Below, piece after piece: positions 28,749 through 38,100 of a stretch of DNA of 61,940 nt (its first letter is position 1; each line of letters starts with the position of its first letter). The notes beneath the pieces were generated by a model that saw only the letters and a program-made list of their open reading frames with translations, made no database searches and was not told the origin of the DNA. The stretch comes from Oscillospiraceae bacterium (GTDB taxonomy: Bacteria > Bacillota > Clostridia > Oscillospirales > Oscillospiraceae). The position numbers were made by a program, and so were the translations under genes. Location: positions 1 to 61,940 of the forward strand of contig SVLB01000011.1 of NCBI GenBank assembly GCA_015068135.1, given 5' to 3'.

Positions 28749-29432
28749 CTACAGATCATACAGTGGTTTCACCGGGTCAAAGGACTGGGCCTTATATGTA
28801 ACCGAGCCGATGGGCTTACCGTCTACTCCGTATTTGGGATTGTACCCAAACAGGTTTACATAACACATAAGGTCGTCTCGCTCCGTTTCCATGGCCTTCA
28901 TGACCTCCACCGTTGCCAGCACATCATCCACCGCCCGGTGGGAATTGACCACCTGACCGGAAAGACCGTAAGCTTCGATGGCGTTGCACAGCTTATGGGG
29001 ATAGCTGTGGCGATCCTTGTATACCGTCAAAAGATCCAGCTTATCTTTCCCCTTCAGGATCCCGGGGTCACCGTTGCGCAGAAGCAGATAAAACAGAAAA
29101 CTCAGGTCAAAATGGGCATTGTATGCCAAAAGCAGGGTATTGCCCTGAAGCATTCCGGCAATATCCCGGCAGACCTGCTCCTTAGGAATGCCCCGCTGGG
29201 CAACAGCCTCGTTGGTAATGCCCGTCAGTTCCACGATTTTGGGCGGGATACAGCCGCCGGGGCTGAGGGTGATCAGCTCATCATATTCACAGATTTTTTG
29301 GATCCGGCCATCTTTCCGTTCCAGCACCACTGCCGCAAATTCAATGATCTCGTCCCGGCTGAAGATCAGGCCCGTGGTTTCCGTATCAAATAAAAACAGC
29401 CGGTCATATTTCTCAAAAAGCTTATCAAACAT
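28749..29432 (-). CDS. DEDDh-type 3'-5' exonuclease
   Basis: A 227-residue protein of the DnaQ/PolC-epsilon exonuclease superfamily. The ExoI motif is LFLFDTETTGL (about 12-22), ExoII is AYNAHFDLSFL near 100 and ExoIII is SHRAVDDVLATVEVM near 165, giving all five DEDDh residues. It may trim DNA or small RNA; the substrate is not predictable. The start at 29432 follows AGGGGAGGAA; upstream in-frame codons belong to the overlapping CYTH gene, with which it shares 8 bases. Confidence 0.85.
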   Translation of the reverse strand: MFDKLFEKYDRLFLFDTETTGLIFSRDEIIEFAAVVLERKDGRIQKICEYDELITLSPGGCIPPKIVELTGITNEAVAQRGIPKEQVCRDIAGMLQGNTLLLAYNAHFDLSFLFYLLLRNGDPGILKGKDKLDLLTVYKDRHSYPHKLCNAIEAYGLSGQVVNSHRAVDDVLATVEVMKAMETERDDLMCYVNLFGYNPKYGVDGKPIGSVTYKAQSFDPVKPLYDL

Positions 29433-30021
29433 TCTTGGATTCCTCCCCTTTATATAGGGCCAAAGCTCTGCGGAATTTACTGCGCCGCTCCGGTCTGAGA
29501 CCGTAAAGGGCAGCCAGGGCCAGGGCATAGGCCTGGACCGCTTCCCGGGTACCGCTTTTCAGCTCCACTTCTACTTCGCACAGGGGAAGCTCCTTTCCCC
29601 CTCCCATTAACACACCGGCATCCAAGGCTACCTCTACAGTACAATCCTCCAAAACAACAGTTTTGGCGATCCGCTGGAATTTGGCTCCGCAAATGGGGAT
29701 CACTCCCTCCTGCACCAAATGGGAAAGAATTTTCGGGGCGCCGAGTTGACATAACATATCGATGGAATCCTCCACCCGGTCGCATTCCGTCTCCCATTCT
29801 CCCCGGCTGTGTTCGTCCAGGGGTGCCTTCAGGGTGCAGACGGAGCGGTCATTCTCCATACGCCGCCGGAGGGTAAAATGACGGCTGGACAGACTCTCCG
29901 AGGGGGTATCATAATAGGTGGTCTCCATGCGGTAATGGGCCTGCTCCCCTTCCAATGCCTGGGCAATGGCGGCGTGAGCCTGAGGTGTTGCCCGGAATTT
30001 CAGTTCGTATTCGATTCCCAT
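29425..30021 (-). CDS. CYTH-domain (triphosphate tunnel) protein
   Basis: A 198-residue CYTH protein. The hallmark EYELKF (ExExK) lies at residues 4-9, followed by TTYYDTPSESL, the paired basic strands FTLRRRM and CTLKAP, and the acidic strand LCEVEVELKSG. Members hydrolyse inorganic triphosphate or thiamine triphosphate or make cAMP; in Firmicutes triphosphatase activity is most likely. The start at 30021 follows AGGAAAGGAAG. It is translated together with the exonuclease gene downstream. Confidence 0.85.
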   Translation of the reverse strand: MGIEYELKFRATPQAHAAIAQALEGEQAHYRMETTYYDTPSESLSSRHFTLRRRMENDRSVCTLKAPLDEHSRGEWETECDRVEDSIDMLCQLGAPKILSHLVQEGVIPICGAKFQRIAKTVVLEDCTVEVALDAGVLMGGGKELPLCEVEVELKSGTREAVQAYALALAALYGLRPERRSKFRRALALYKGEESKNV

Positions 30022-30188
30022 GAGAAGCTTCTTCCTTTCCTGGGGGTTGTTTACCCTATTATACATAGCTTTGCCCCTTTTCGCAAGTCCTGCAAAATAT
30101 ACGGACTGTTATTGCTATGAAAATGTTCCTAAGGGGCACCCTATGCTCTGTGTTTTATAACGATACCAAATCTTTTTCCGGTTGTGAT

Positions 30189-30222
30189 TGCGACAGTTTA
30201 TTTGACCGCTTCTTGCTACAAT
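30189..30222 (+). promoter_or_regulatory. Possible Spo0A-dependent promoter of spoIIE
   Basis: A -10 TACAAT lies at 30217-30222 without a -35 at the usual distance. TGCGACA at 30189-30195, on the other strand TGTCGCA, is one base from the Spo0A box core TGTCGAA and sits near the -35 position, as in spoIIE and spoIIG of Bacillus. This is inference from position and a 7-mer only. Confidence 0.35.
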
Positions 30223-30253
30223 AGGCACATACTAACGATGGGATGTGGCCAAA

Positions 30254-32164
30254 ATGCTTTCCTTGCAGAATTATGTCAACCAAAAGAGACATACCCTCCG
30301 GAAACTTACCGCAGATCCCCGGCTACATATACTAACACGGGGCGCAGTTCATTTCTTGTCAGGCTTCTGCCTCAGTGCCGCCAGTCTGTCCCACCGGGCC
30401 ATGCCCCTGGCCATGGGACTGGTCTGCTCCCTCACCGGATGGACGGCGGCTCTTTGCACTGCCGGCTCGGTTTTGGGCTATTGGCTCTTTTGGGGAGCCG
30501 CCGGACAGCAGGGGATCGCCTGGGTCTTTTTGGCACTGGCTGCGGTACTGCTTTTGGGGGACCGATCCATGACAAGGCAGGTCCCGGCACTGCTCCCGGC
30601 GATCGGCGGCTTGATCGTAGCCGTTTGCGGTGTCCTGTTTCAGCGAAACCCTGCGGAATCCGCAACAGTGGGGATCTATTTTCTAAGAGTCGGTTTGGGT
30701 GCAGGGGCTACCTTGCTGTTCTACCGGTTTTTGGCGGGACGAAGCCCCATTGTGGAGTGGCTGACCTGGGGAGTGGCGACCCTGAGCCTTGCCCAGATCG
30801 CACCGGTATCTTGGCTGGGGCTGGGGTTTGTTTTGGCGGGGTTTCTGCTGGTATCCGGATCCTTTCCCGGAGCGGCTTTGGCAGGACTAGCACTGGATCT
30901 TGCGGGGGTGACCCCAGTGCCCATGACCGGGGTGATGACCTTGGGGTATTTGCCAAAGTTTTTCCCCACAAAGCCCCGGGCGGGCATTGGGTTTCTGCCG
31001 GGATGTGTGTATCTATTGGTGATGGTCCTGTGTGGGCATTGGGATCTTACGCCCCTGGTGGGGCTGACCCTGGGCGGTTTTTTAGGATATTGGTTTCCGC
31101 TGCGGCCTCAGGTCTCCCACCGCCGGGGAGAGACCGGTGCCGCCCAGGTCCGGCTGGAGATGGCATCGGGGATCCTGTCGTCACTGCAGCAGGTGCTTTT
31201 GGAGTTTCACAGCGCGCCCATTGACGAGGATGCTCTGGTATCCCGGGCGGCAGAGCGGGCCTGCAATGGGTGCAGTAACCGCAGGACCTGTAAGGATGCC
31301 CGGCGATTGGGGCAGCTTCCGGGGCTTCTGCTCCATAAACCCCTGCTGGCCGCAGAGGAGCTTCCCATTGTGTGCCGGAAAAGCGGTCGGTTTCTGGCAG
31401 AGCTTCACCGGTCTCAGGAGCAGCTTCGCTCCATCCGGGCAGACCGGGAGCGGCAGGCAGAGTACCGGGCCGCTCTGATCCAGCAGTTTCAATTTCTTTC
31501 TCTATGGCTGCAGGGGCTATCTGATCAGCTGACCCGCAGAACCGAGACCAAGGCCCAATATCAGCCAAAGGTCCAGGTATTTGGCAACCGTCCGGAGCCG
31601 GATAACGGGGATCGATGCCTGAAATTTAACGGGACCGGATGCCGGTACTACGTGATCTTGTGTGACGGCATGGGTACCGGCCTGGGGGCTGTCCGGGAGG
31701 GACGCAGTGCCGGGGAGATCTTGCAAAAGCTTCTGTCCGTGGGCTATCCGGCAGAGCATGCTCTCAGAACCTTGAACAGTCTTTGCGCCCTTCGGGAACG
31801 GGCGGGAGCAGTGACTGTGGATCTTTGTGAGATCCGCTTGGATACGGGACGGGCGACCTTGTATAAATGGGGCGCGGTGGCATCCTACCTGATCAGCGGA
31901 AGCGGCGTCCGGCAGGTGGGTGTCCCCTCTCCGCCACCGGGGATCTCTGTGACGGAGCAGCAGGAGAACTGCCAGCAGGTGAGCCTGCGAAAGGGGGAGA
32001 TTTTGATCCTTTGCAGTGACGGTGCTGCCCACGAGGACACCTTGCAGATCTGCCGGGATTTCGGTACAGAGCCCGTGCCTATTTTAGGCCAGCGACTGTT
32101 GGAGCAAAGCCGCCTCACAGGCCAGGACGATGCTACGGCAGTGATCGTTTCTTTGAAATCATAA
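30254..32164 (+). CDS. spoIIE: Stage II sporulation protein E (PP2C phosphatase)
   Basis: SpoIIE sits at the sporulation septum and dephosphorylates SpoIIAA, releasing sigma-F in the forespore. The roughly 636-residue protein is shorter than the Bacillus form (827). The N-terminal 290 residues hold about eight to ten hydrophobic helices; the middle part has the CNGCSNRRTC cysteine cluster typical of clostridial SpoIIE; the C-terminal PP2C domain has LCDGMGTGLGA (metal Asp) near 475 and LCSDGAAHED near 585, and ends DDATAVIVSL. The start is ATG 30254 or in-frame GTG 30245; no strong ribosome site decides. The gene shows a sporulating organism. Confidence 0.92.
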   Translation: MLSLQNYVNQKRHTLRKLTADPRLHILTRGAVHFLSGFCLSAASLSHRAMPLAMGLVCSLTGWTAALCTAGSVLGYWLFWGAAGQQGIAWVFLALAAVLLLGDRSMTRQVPALLPAIGGLIVAVCGVLFQRNPAESATVGIYFLRVGLGAGATLLFYRFLAGRSPIVEWLTWGVATLSLAQIAPVSWLGLGFVLAGFLLVSGSFPGAALAGLALDLAGVTPVPMTGVMTLGYLPKFFPTKPRAGIGFLPGCVYLLVMVLCGHWDLTPLVGLTLGGFLGYWFPLRPQVSHRRGETGAAQVRLEMASGILSSLQQVLLEFHSAPIDEDALVSRAAERACNGCSNRRTCKDARRLGQLPGLLLHKPLLAAEELPIVCRKSGRFLAELHRSQEQLRSIRADRERQAEYRAALIQQFQFLSLWLQGLSDQLTRRTETKAQYQPKVQVFGNRPEPDNGDRCLKFNGTGCRYYVILCDGMGTGLGAVREGRSAGEILQKLLSVGYPAEHALRTLNSLCALRERAGAVTVDLCEIRLDTGRATLYKWGAVASYLISGSGVRQVGVPSPPPGISVTEQQENCQQVSLRKGEILILCSDGAAHEDTLQICRDFGTEPVPILGQRLLEQSRLTGQDDATAVIVSLKS

Positions 32165-32165
32165 A

Positions 32166-32261
32166 AAATACTGTCATCCTGAGCGAGCGTAAGCGAGTCG
32201 AAGGATCCCCTAGGGCGCATCGCCATAGGGGATCCTTCGCTTTGTTCAGGATGACAGTATT
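32166..32261. terminator. Long two-part palindrome between spoIIE and the glycosidase gene
   Basis: Outer arms AATACTGTCATCCTGA and its complement enclose an inner perfect stem (GAAGGATCCCCTA type) around an about 13-nt loop. A-rich and T-rich flanks make it a bidirectional terminator for convergent spoIIE and the GH-A gene. The arm sequence is of the type dispersed in many genomes, so it may be a captured repeat. Confidence 0.8.
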
Positions 32262-34253
32262 TTATTCTTTTACGATCAGGTAGTAGCAGGCGGGGTTGTT
32301 CTCGTCACCGATGTCGAAGGTCAGCCAGCCGTCTTCGTAGGTAGTGTCCAGCTTGCCGGAGTAGAAGCCCTCGGCATTAACGCCCCAAACCTGAAGCTTT
32401 TGACCGTGTTTGGTACGGATGGAGATCCGAGCCTGGATCACCTCTGCCAGGATGGGGGCGGTACCCACGTCGATCATCTTCTCGCCGTCAAAGGTGGCGT
32501 TGGTATTTCTGGCTCTGCCAATGGCGGAAAGGAGCATATTGTCGGTGCTTTCGATGGGTGCATCGGTGAGGGAGGACAGGGCGATGACGCCGGAGTCGGT
32601 CTTACCCAAAACGCGCATACCGTCCAGCTCAATGCCGGTGGCCTTCACCCGGTTGGTGTTACCGATCTTACCGTAGACACACTTGGTTCTGGGGGTATCC
32701 ACCACAGCGATCTGTTTGGTGAGGTCTCTGCGGAGCTGACCGTTGTCGGATACCAGCATACCGGGTGTGGGAGTGGGATAGGGATCCCGGTCCATGACCA
32801 GTTCGTCATAGCCCTCGGGGATATTTTGGTCAAATACCATGCCGGTGCGGTGCTGCTCCAGTAGGCCACGGAATGCCACATTGCTTTCCTTTACCAGGTT
32901 ATCGGAACAAACGGCGACCTTCTTGTTGGCAGGGGACACGTCACAGCGGCGGGTGATCAGGGCCGCGTGATAGAACAGACCGAATTTTGCCGGATCGTTC
33001 CATACGGAGAAGATGCCCTCCCGGTAAGGCACGCCTGCCACGGGAGTGGACAGCTCTCTGCCCAAAACATCCATCTTGTCCAAACGGGTGGAGTAGGCAT
33101 AAGTATGGATGGTAAAGCCGGACCAGCCCTGCAAAGCGCCTACAGAGGCGTAGTAGATGGGACCTTCGGCACGGTAGGAGTTGGGCCAGGGCATATCCCA
33201 CTCGGAAATGAAGAAGGGCTTGCCTGCCACGTCCATTCTGGGCAGGTTGGGGAAGCAGTAGGAGGAGGCGGTGATGGGGGCATTTTTGCAGATGCGCTCG
33301 GTATTGCCCCAGTTCCAGTCATAGAAATAGCTGTGACCGTCCATGAAGTCCAGCTCCCCGTGGGCCCGGTTTTGAACGGGATGGCTCCAGTTGGTGCCGG
33401 TAATGGGGATCTTCACACCGATGGACAGCATATAATCCCGCATTTCCTTGTAGTACTTCTGTGTCAGCTCCAGCTTGAACTGATTGACCGTCTCGTCGGA
33501 GGTGTGGATGGTGGTGTTCTCCCAGTCTGCTTCCAGACCGTTTTTTTCCAGCCAGGCCTTATAAAGGTCTGTAAACTCCTGAACATAATAGGTGGCCCGT
33601 TCCACACCGGCGCGGTTCTGGAACAGATCGCATTCATTGGTGATCTCCGTCAGCACAAATACGGGATCGTCCTTGTAGGCAAGACCGGTGTAGGGATTCA
33701 CGTGGTTCCAGATCTGATAGCAGAATTCCTTCTGCAGCGCAATGAGCCGGGCATTGATTATGGACCAGGGCTTGGCGCTGTCATTGAGCAGCTCGTGCTG
33801 GACGACCTCGTCACCCTCTTTGAACTTGCGGTAGGTCATCATGTCCAAATAGACATAAACGCCCTCCTCCTTCAAACAGTGGATGAAGTAGTCCAGGCAG
33901 TCCATGGACCTGGGGTCCAGCTGACGGGTGGTGGTCACACGCTTACCCTTGGCGTAGCTGAAAATATTGGGGGTATCCCACTCGGCATCCAGCTGGTGGA
34001 AGCGGATAATATTACAGCCGGCCTGGGCAAGACGACGGGCGCATTTGGGCGCATAGTCCTTATCCGGGAAGCAGGCGCCGCCGTTGACATTCACGCCCCA
34101 AAAACGGGCCAGGGTGCCGTCTTCAAAGCGCAGATCCTCCCCGTCAGGACGGACAAAGCCGTGCTTACCGGCGGGCTTTTCGTCTTCAAAGACAAAGGAA
34201 ATATCCACCGGCATCCTATCGGGATAAGCCGGCATGGGAATATAACGGGACAT
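32262..34253 (-). CDS. Clan GH-A glycoside hydrolase, cytoplasmic
   Basis: A 663-residue beta-glycosidase of TIM-barrel clan GH-A (GH5-like). The barrel begins FWGVNVNGGACFPDKD near residue 51 and GCNIIRFHQLDAEWD near 79. The acid/base Glu is in LTEITNECDLF near 205, and the nucleophile Glu is in PFFISEWDMPWP near 352. A C-terminal beta-sandwich (about 500-663) follows. There is no signal peptide, so it should act on imported oligosaccharides. The substrate is not predictable. The gene stands alone between a long palindromic terminator and a weak upstream region. Confidence 0.8.
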   Translation of the reverse strand: MSRYIPMPAYPDRMPVDISFVFEDEKPAGKHGFVRPDGEDLRFEDGTLARFWGVNVNGGACFPDKDYAPKCARRLAQAGCNIIRFHQLDAEWDTPNIFSYAKGKRVTTTRQLDPRSMDCLDYFIHCLKEEGVYVYLDMMTYRKFKEGDEVVQHELLNDSAKPWSIINARLIALQKEFCYQIWNHVNPYTGLAYKDDPVFVLTEITNECDLFQNRAGVERATYYVQEFTDLYKAWLEKNGLEADWENTTIHTSDETVNQFKLELTQKYYKEMRDYMLSIGVKIPITGTNWSHPVQNRAHGELDFMDGHSYFYDWNWGNTERICKNAPITASSYCFPNLPRMDVAGKPFFISEWDMPWPNSYRAEGPIYYASVGALQGWSGFTIHTYAYSTRLDKMDVLGRELSTPVAGVPYREGIFSVWNDPAKFGLFYHAALITRRCDVSPANKKVAVCSDNLVKESNVAFRGLLEQHRTGMVFDQNIPEGYDELVMDRDPYPTPTPGMLVSDNGQLRRDLTKQIAVVDTPRTKCVYGKIGNTNRVKATGIELDGMRVLGKTDSGVIALSSLTDAPIESTDNMLLSAIGRARNTNATFDGEKMIDVGTAPILAEVIQARISIRTKHGQKLQVWGVNAEGFYSGKLDTTYEDGWLTFDIGDENNPACYYLIVKE

Positions 34254-34331
34254 AATATTACCTCCTTGGGTTTTTTATTTATCCTACCACATTGCACAGG
34301 GGAAGTCAAAGAAAAACAGATAAATTTCCTC

Positions 34332-34388
34332 TTGACAAATTCGCTCTAATGCTGTAGAGTAAAAACGTACTCTACAGCGTTAGAGCGA
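34332..34388 (+). promoter_or_regulatory. blaI promoter with double BlaI-type operator
   Basis: TTGACA (34332-34337), 17 bp, TAGAGT (34355-34360). The promoter is covered by a large dyad with 21-bp arms (34341-34361 and 34368-34388, one mismatch). Each arm is itself a dyad of form CTCTA, 6 nt, TAGAG, so two repressor dimers could bind on either side of a 6-bp centre. This resembles TACA/TGTA-type BlaI/MecI operators. Confidence 0.75.
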
Positions 34389-34451
34389 TTTGCCCATTTG
34401 CGTGCCTCACCGGGCCGTCGTTACGATGAAAAGGTTTCTGCAAACGCATCC

Positions 34452-34647
34452 GTAGGGAACGCTGCCCTCAGCGTTCCGAAAAGATTTTTGACCTCGATGG
34501 GCAAAAATCTTTCCTGTTGCACCCATTGACTTGTACAGAGCTGCTCAGTAACTTTCAGCCCCCACATCCGCCCCTTCGGGGCACCTTCTCCCCAGGGAGA
34601 AGGCTTTGCCGCTTCGCGGTCGGAACGCTGAGGGCAGCGTTCCCTAC
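34452..34647. repeat. REP/BIME-like inverted pair, copy F
   Basis: Left unit GTAG (34452-34455), stem GGAACGCTG, loop CCCT, closing stem to 34477. Right unit 34622-34643 with loop AGGG, then CTAC (34644-34647). The two units are exact complements, so the whole 196-bp stretch can fold back. Confidence 0.85.
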
Positions 34648-34686
34648 AAGGGTTGGTTCTTTCATAGCAATCACGCGCAGAAAACT

Positions 34687-34707
34687 CGGCATTGGGCATT
34701 CGGCATT
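34687..34707. repeat. Heptamer array, three units
   Basis: CGGCATT, GGGCATT, CGGCATT just before the blaI ribosome site; the complement of the ATGCCGA type at 42179. Confidence 0.6.
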
Positions 34708-34729
34708 TTTATATCAGGGAGGAATTTTT

Positions 34730-35104
34730 ATGGAAACACCTAAGGTACACGAAAGCGAATATCGGTTTTGTCTGATCCTTTGGGAGCAGGAGCCGGTTTC
34801 CAGTAAGGAACTGGTGCGGCTCTGCCAGGAGCGGCTGGGCTGGAAGGCCACTACCACCTATACGGTGATCAAGCGGCTGTCAGAACGGGGCGTTTTGAAA
34901 AACGAGAATTCCACGGTCACCTCCCTGGTCTCCAAGGATGCCATCCAGGCCGCGGAGATCAGCGAACTGGTGGAAAAGAAATTTGAAGGGAGCCTGCCGG
35001 CCTTTTTGGCGGCCTTCGTGAAAAACGAATCCCTCAGCGATGACCGGATCGACCAGATGCAGGCCATGATCGATGCCTACCGAAAGGAGCATTCCCATGG
35101 CTGA
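34730..35104 (+). CDS. BlaI/MecI-family transcriptional repressor
   Basis: A 124-residue penicillinase-repressor-type regulator. The winged helix (HESEYRFCLILWEQEPVSSKELVRLCQERLGWKATTTYTVIKRLSERGVL, about 6-56) is followed by a helical dimer domain (KDAIQAAEISELVEKKFEGSLPAFLAAFV). In this family a partner membrane protease cleaves the repressor between the two domains. The start at 34730 follows AGGGAGGA; longer frames upstream are in REP sequence. It overlaps the blaR1-like gene by 8 bases and should bind the double dyad at 34341-34388. Confidence 0.88.
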   Translation: METPKVHESEYRFCLILWEQEPVSSKELVRLCQERLGWKATTTYTVIKRLSERGVLKNENSTVTSLVSKDAIQAAEISELVEKKFEGSLPAFLAAFVKNESLSDDRIDQMQAMIDAYRKEHSHG

Positions 35105-38100
35105 GATCTTCCGCAGGCTTTTGAACCTGAGCATCGGCGCCACCTGGGTGGTGGGCGCGGTGGTGCTGGTGCGGCTTCTCGCGGCGAAGGCCCCCAAGTG
35201 GATCCGGGTGATCCTGTGGGGACTGGTGGCTTTGCGGCTTGTTTTCCCCATAAATCTGCAATCGGGCCTCAGTATGGTCCCGGTATCCGAGCCCATTGCC
35301 CCGATACAGCTCACAGTATCCCCGGATATCCCCAAAGCTTCTGTTTCCCTGCCTTTGGCAGAGCCGGGCGCCACCTTGCCGCCTGCTACCCAAACCAATT
35401 CGCAATTGCCGGTTTCCACCCCGAAGCCGGAACAGCCCCTGGATCTTTTGGGGATTTTGGGCTGGGTCTGGCTTGGGGGCTGTGTGCTGATGCTGGGCTA
35501 CAGCGCCCTGAGCTACTGGCGTTTGCGGCATCAGCTGAATACCGCCATCCGGGAGGATGGGATCTGGCGCAGTGAACAGGTGCGCTCCCCCTTTGTTTTG
35601 GGCATTCTGCGCCCCCGGATCTACCTGCCCTTTTCCTTGCAGGGGGATCAGGCGGCCTTGGTCATTGCCCACGAAAAGGCCCATATCCGCAGAAAGGACC
35701 ACTGGTGGAAGCCATTGGGCTTTCTGCTTCTGAGCATCCATTGGTTTAACCCGGTAATGTGGCTTGCCTATGTGCTTTTGTGCCGGGATATCGAGTTTGC
35801 CTGCGATGAAAAGGTGATCCGGGATATGGCGCCCGAGTTGCGGGCGGACTATTCCCAGGCTCTGCTGGCCTGCGCCGTCCACCGCCGTCAGATATCTGCC
35901 TGCCCCCTGGCCTTTGGAGAATCCGGTGTGAAGGGACGGATCCGGTCGGTCCTCAGCTATAAAAAGCCCGCTTTTTGGCTGATCCTGGTGGGACTGGTCG
36001 CCTGCGCAGTGGTAGCGGTGTGTTTCCTGACCAGCCCCAAGGAGCCGGGATCTCCTCTGACCCCGCCCCTTTCCGAGATCCATGACAGCTATACCCTGGG
36101 CCGGGCGAAAAAAGACGGCTGCTTGGTGATGGAAGACAGCACGGTGACCTCCGGTAAGGCCCAGTGGGAGGAATTTTTGGAAACATCCCGGGCTGGCGAG
36201 GCTTGCGCCATCCGGGTGGTCAACTACTATCCTTTGGGAGATCCCAGCCGGTATGACCCGGCCTATTTGGAAGCGGTCAAAGACCAATATCCCATGCTCT
36301 TTGTCCACGACCTGACCTTTGACGGCAAGACCTATACCTGGCAGGGCTATGAGGACGGCAAGCTGCATACAGAAACCTACCGGTATCTGAAGGAGGATAT
36401 CGAGCAGGCCAGAACGGAACAAGCCACCTATGATTACTGCCACCGATATCTGCTGGTGGATAACCCGGATGTGACCTGGGACGAAATTTTTCAGGGCCTG
36501 ATCAGCTCCCAATACCCCAACCCAACCCCCAAACACGCTTCCGTGTATACGGATTTTATCCGGTTACCGGAACCGAGTCTGTGGTTTGACGAATCTTCGG
36601 AGGCATCTGACCTGACCTATAGCCCGGAGGAATATCCCCAGGTGACCTTCCAAACCCAGGATCTGGCATCCGGGATCACCGCCACCTGGGCAGATGGGGA
36701 AACCTATACTGTCAGTTCCTGGATTCTTCCGGAGTACGGTGTCTATTTCTGCGATTTGACGGGGGACGGCATCCGGGATCTGTGCGCTTCTGTGATGCAA
36801 TGCCGCAGTGGGCAGATCTATACAGAGGTTCTCGACCCCATTCGGCGGGTTTCCTATGAACTTCCCGGTTACACCCTGTGTATGGCAAATGACTATCTCT
36901 GTGTAGCACAATTTCAGCCGAAGGATTCTTCCCAACTCTCACCTATGCATCCGCTGCTTCCCATTGATCCGGAAAACCCGAAACTAAGCTATTGGGAAAT
37001 ACCGGTCACGCTTTCTGATATCCAAACCCCAACCCCGGTCCTGCCGGACCCCTCCCCGGTAAAGGAATGGGAGGGACTTTGGGAGGGAGTTGCCGAGGAG
37101 ATCACCCTTCCCGAGCTGCCCGGCGTAAGGCTGCGCCTGTCCGAAGACCGCAGTACCATCCTTCTTCAGGATTCCTCAGGGGAGCGGGTCTTGCACACGG
37201 CAATGCCGGTAATCAACGGATTTTTTAAGGATCTGACCGGTGATGGGGTCCCGGAGCTTTGCCTGACCAGTGCCTTCGGAAGCGGGATTGTGGATGAATA
37301 TGTTACCGTATACGATCTGAAAAAAGAAACCTACTACACTATGCGTGACCGAATGGTCAGCGATTACCGGCTTTCCCTGGAAGACGGTAAGCTGATGGTC
37401 ACAATAACCCCCTACGCAGCCTCCGACCAAGCGGATGCGCCCATCAAAGGGGAATTGGCATTGATCGGTTCTGCTTACGGGGATACCCTGCACCTGGGAC
37501 TGTGGTCAGGACCGCTTCCCATTGTCAATACCCCCGATGAAGATGCACAAAGGTTTGTTATCCAGTCGAAGCTTCAGGAACTGTATCGTTTCTCCGGCGC
37601 GCAGGGACATTTTACCCTGAATGAGGTCACCATATTGGACAGCGAGGACTGGGGAGATCCTGTCTATAAAGACGGTGTCGTCGACCGTACCACTGTCTAT
37701 GGGGTGTTCCGTTACGCAAGCTACTGCATCCGGGAAGGAGAACCGGTCTGCGTATTTGAGAAGGAAGGCGGCCTGACCGCGACGGTCCGGATGGCCTCCA
37801 CCGGCATGGTTTATCTGACAGAATTTGAAGAAGCGGTTCCAAAAAACTATGCAGACCGGGTAGAACCGGTGCTGAAGGAATTGAGGAAGCAGATGCAGGA
37901 GGATGCCCAGCAAACCCTGACCGATATGCTTTCCATCCATCATCCCTGGGGCGAAGATCTTGCCATGAAGCAGATCGACTTTGATCCTGTCCAGGGTTCT
38001 ATGGAATGGTCCTGGGAGCAGGATCCTGCCAAAGCACCCATCGAATACGCCCGGGAAAAGTTTGCCTATCTGTGGGAGGCTCTTCCTGTTTGTGAGATTC

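Larger units (their letters stand above)
34254..34729. other. Intergenic region: blaI promoter/operator, REP pair and other hairpins
   Basis: This 476-base gap holds the BlaI-type operator (34341-34388), then a roughly 340-nt leader with a REP-type pair (34452-34647), two additional hairpins (about 34482-34509 and 34570-34604) and a three-unit heptamer array (34687-34707). No protein-coding frame of its own is supported. Confidence 0.7.

Noticed and set aside
34517..34729. N-terminal extension of the BlaI-type repressor
   Set aside because: It would translate REP and heptamer repeats; the family start is at 34730 with a good ribosome site.
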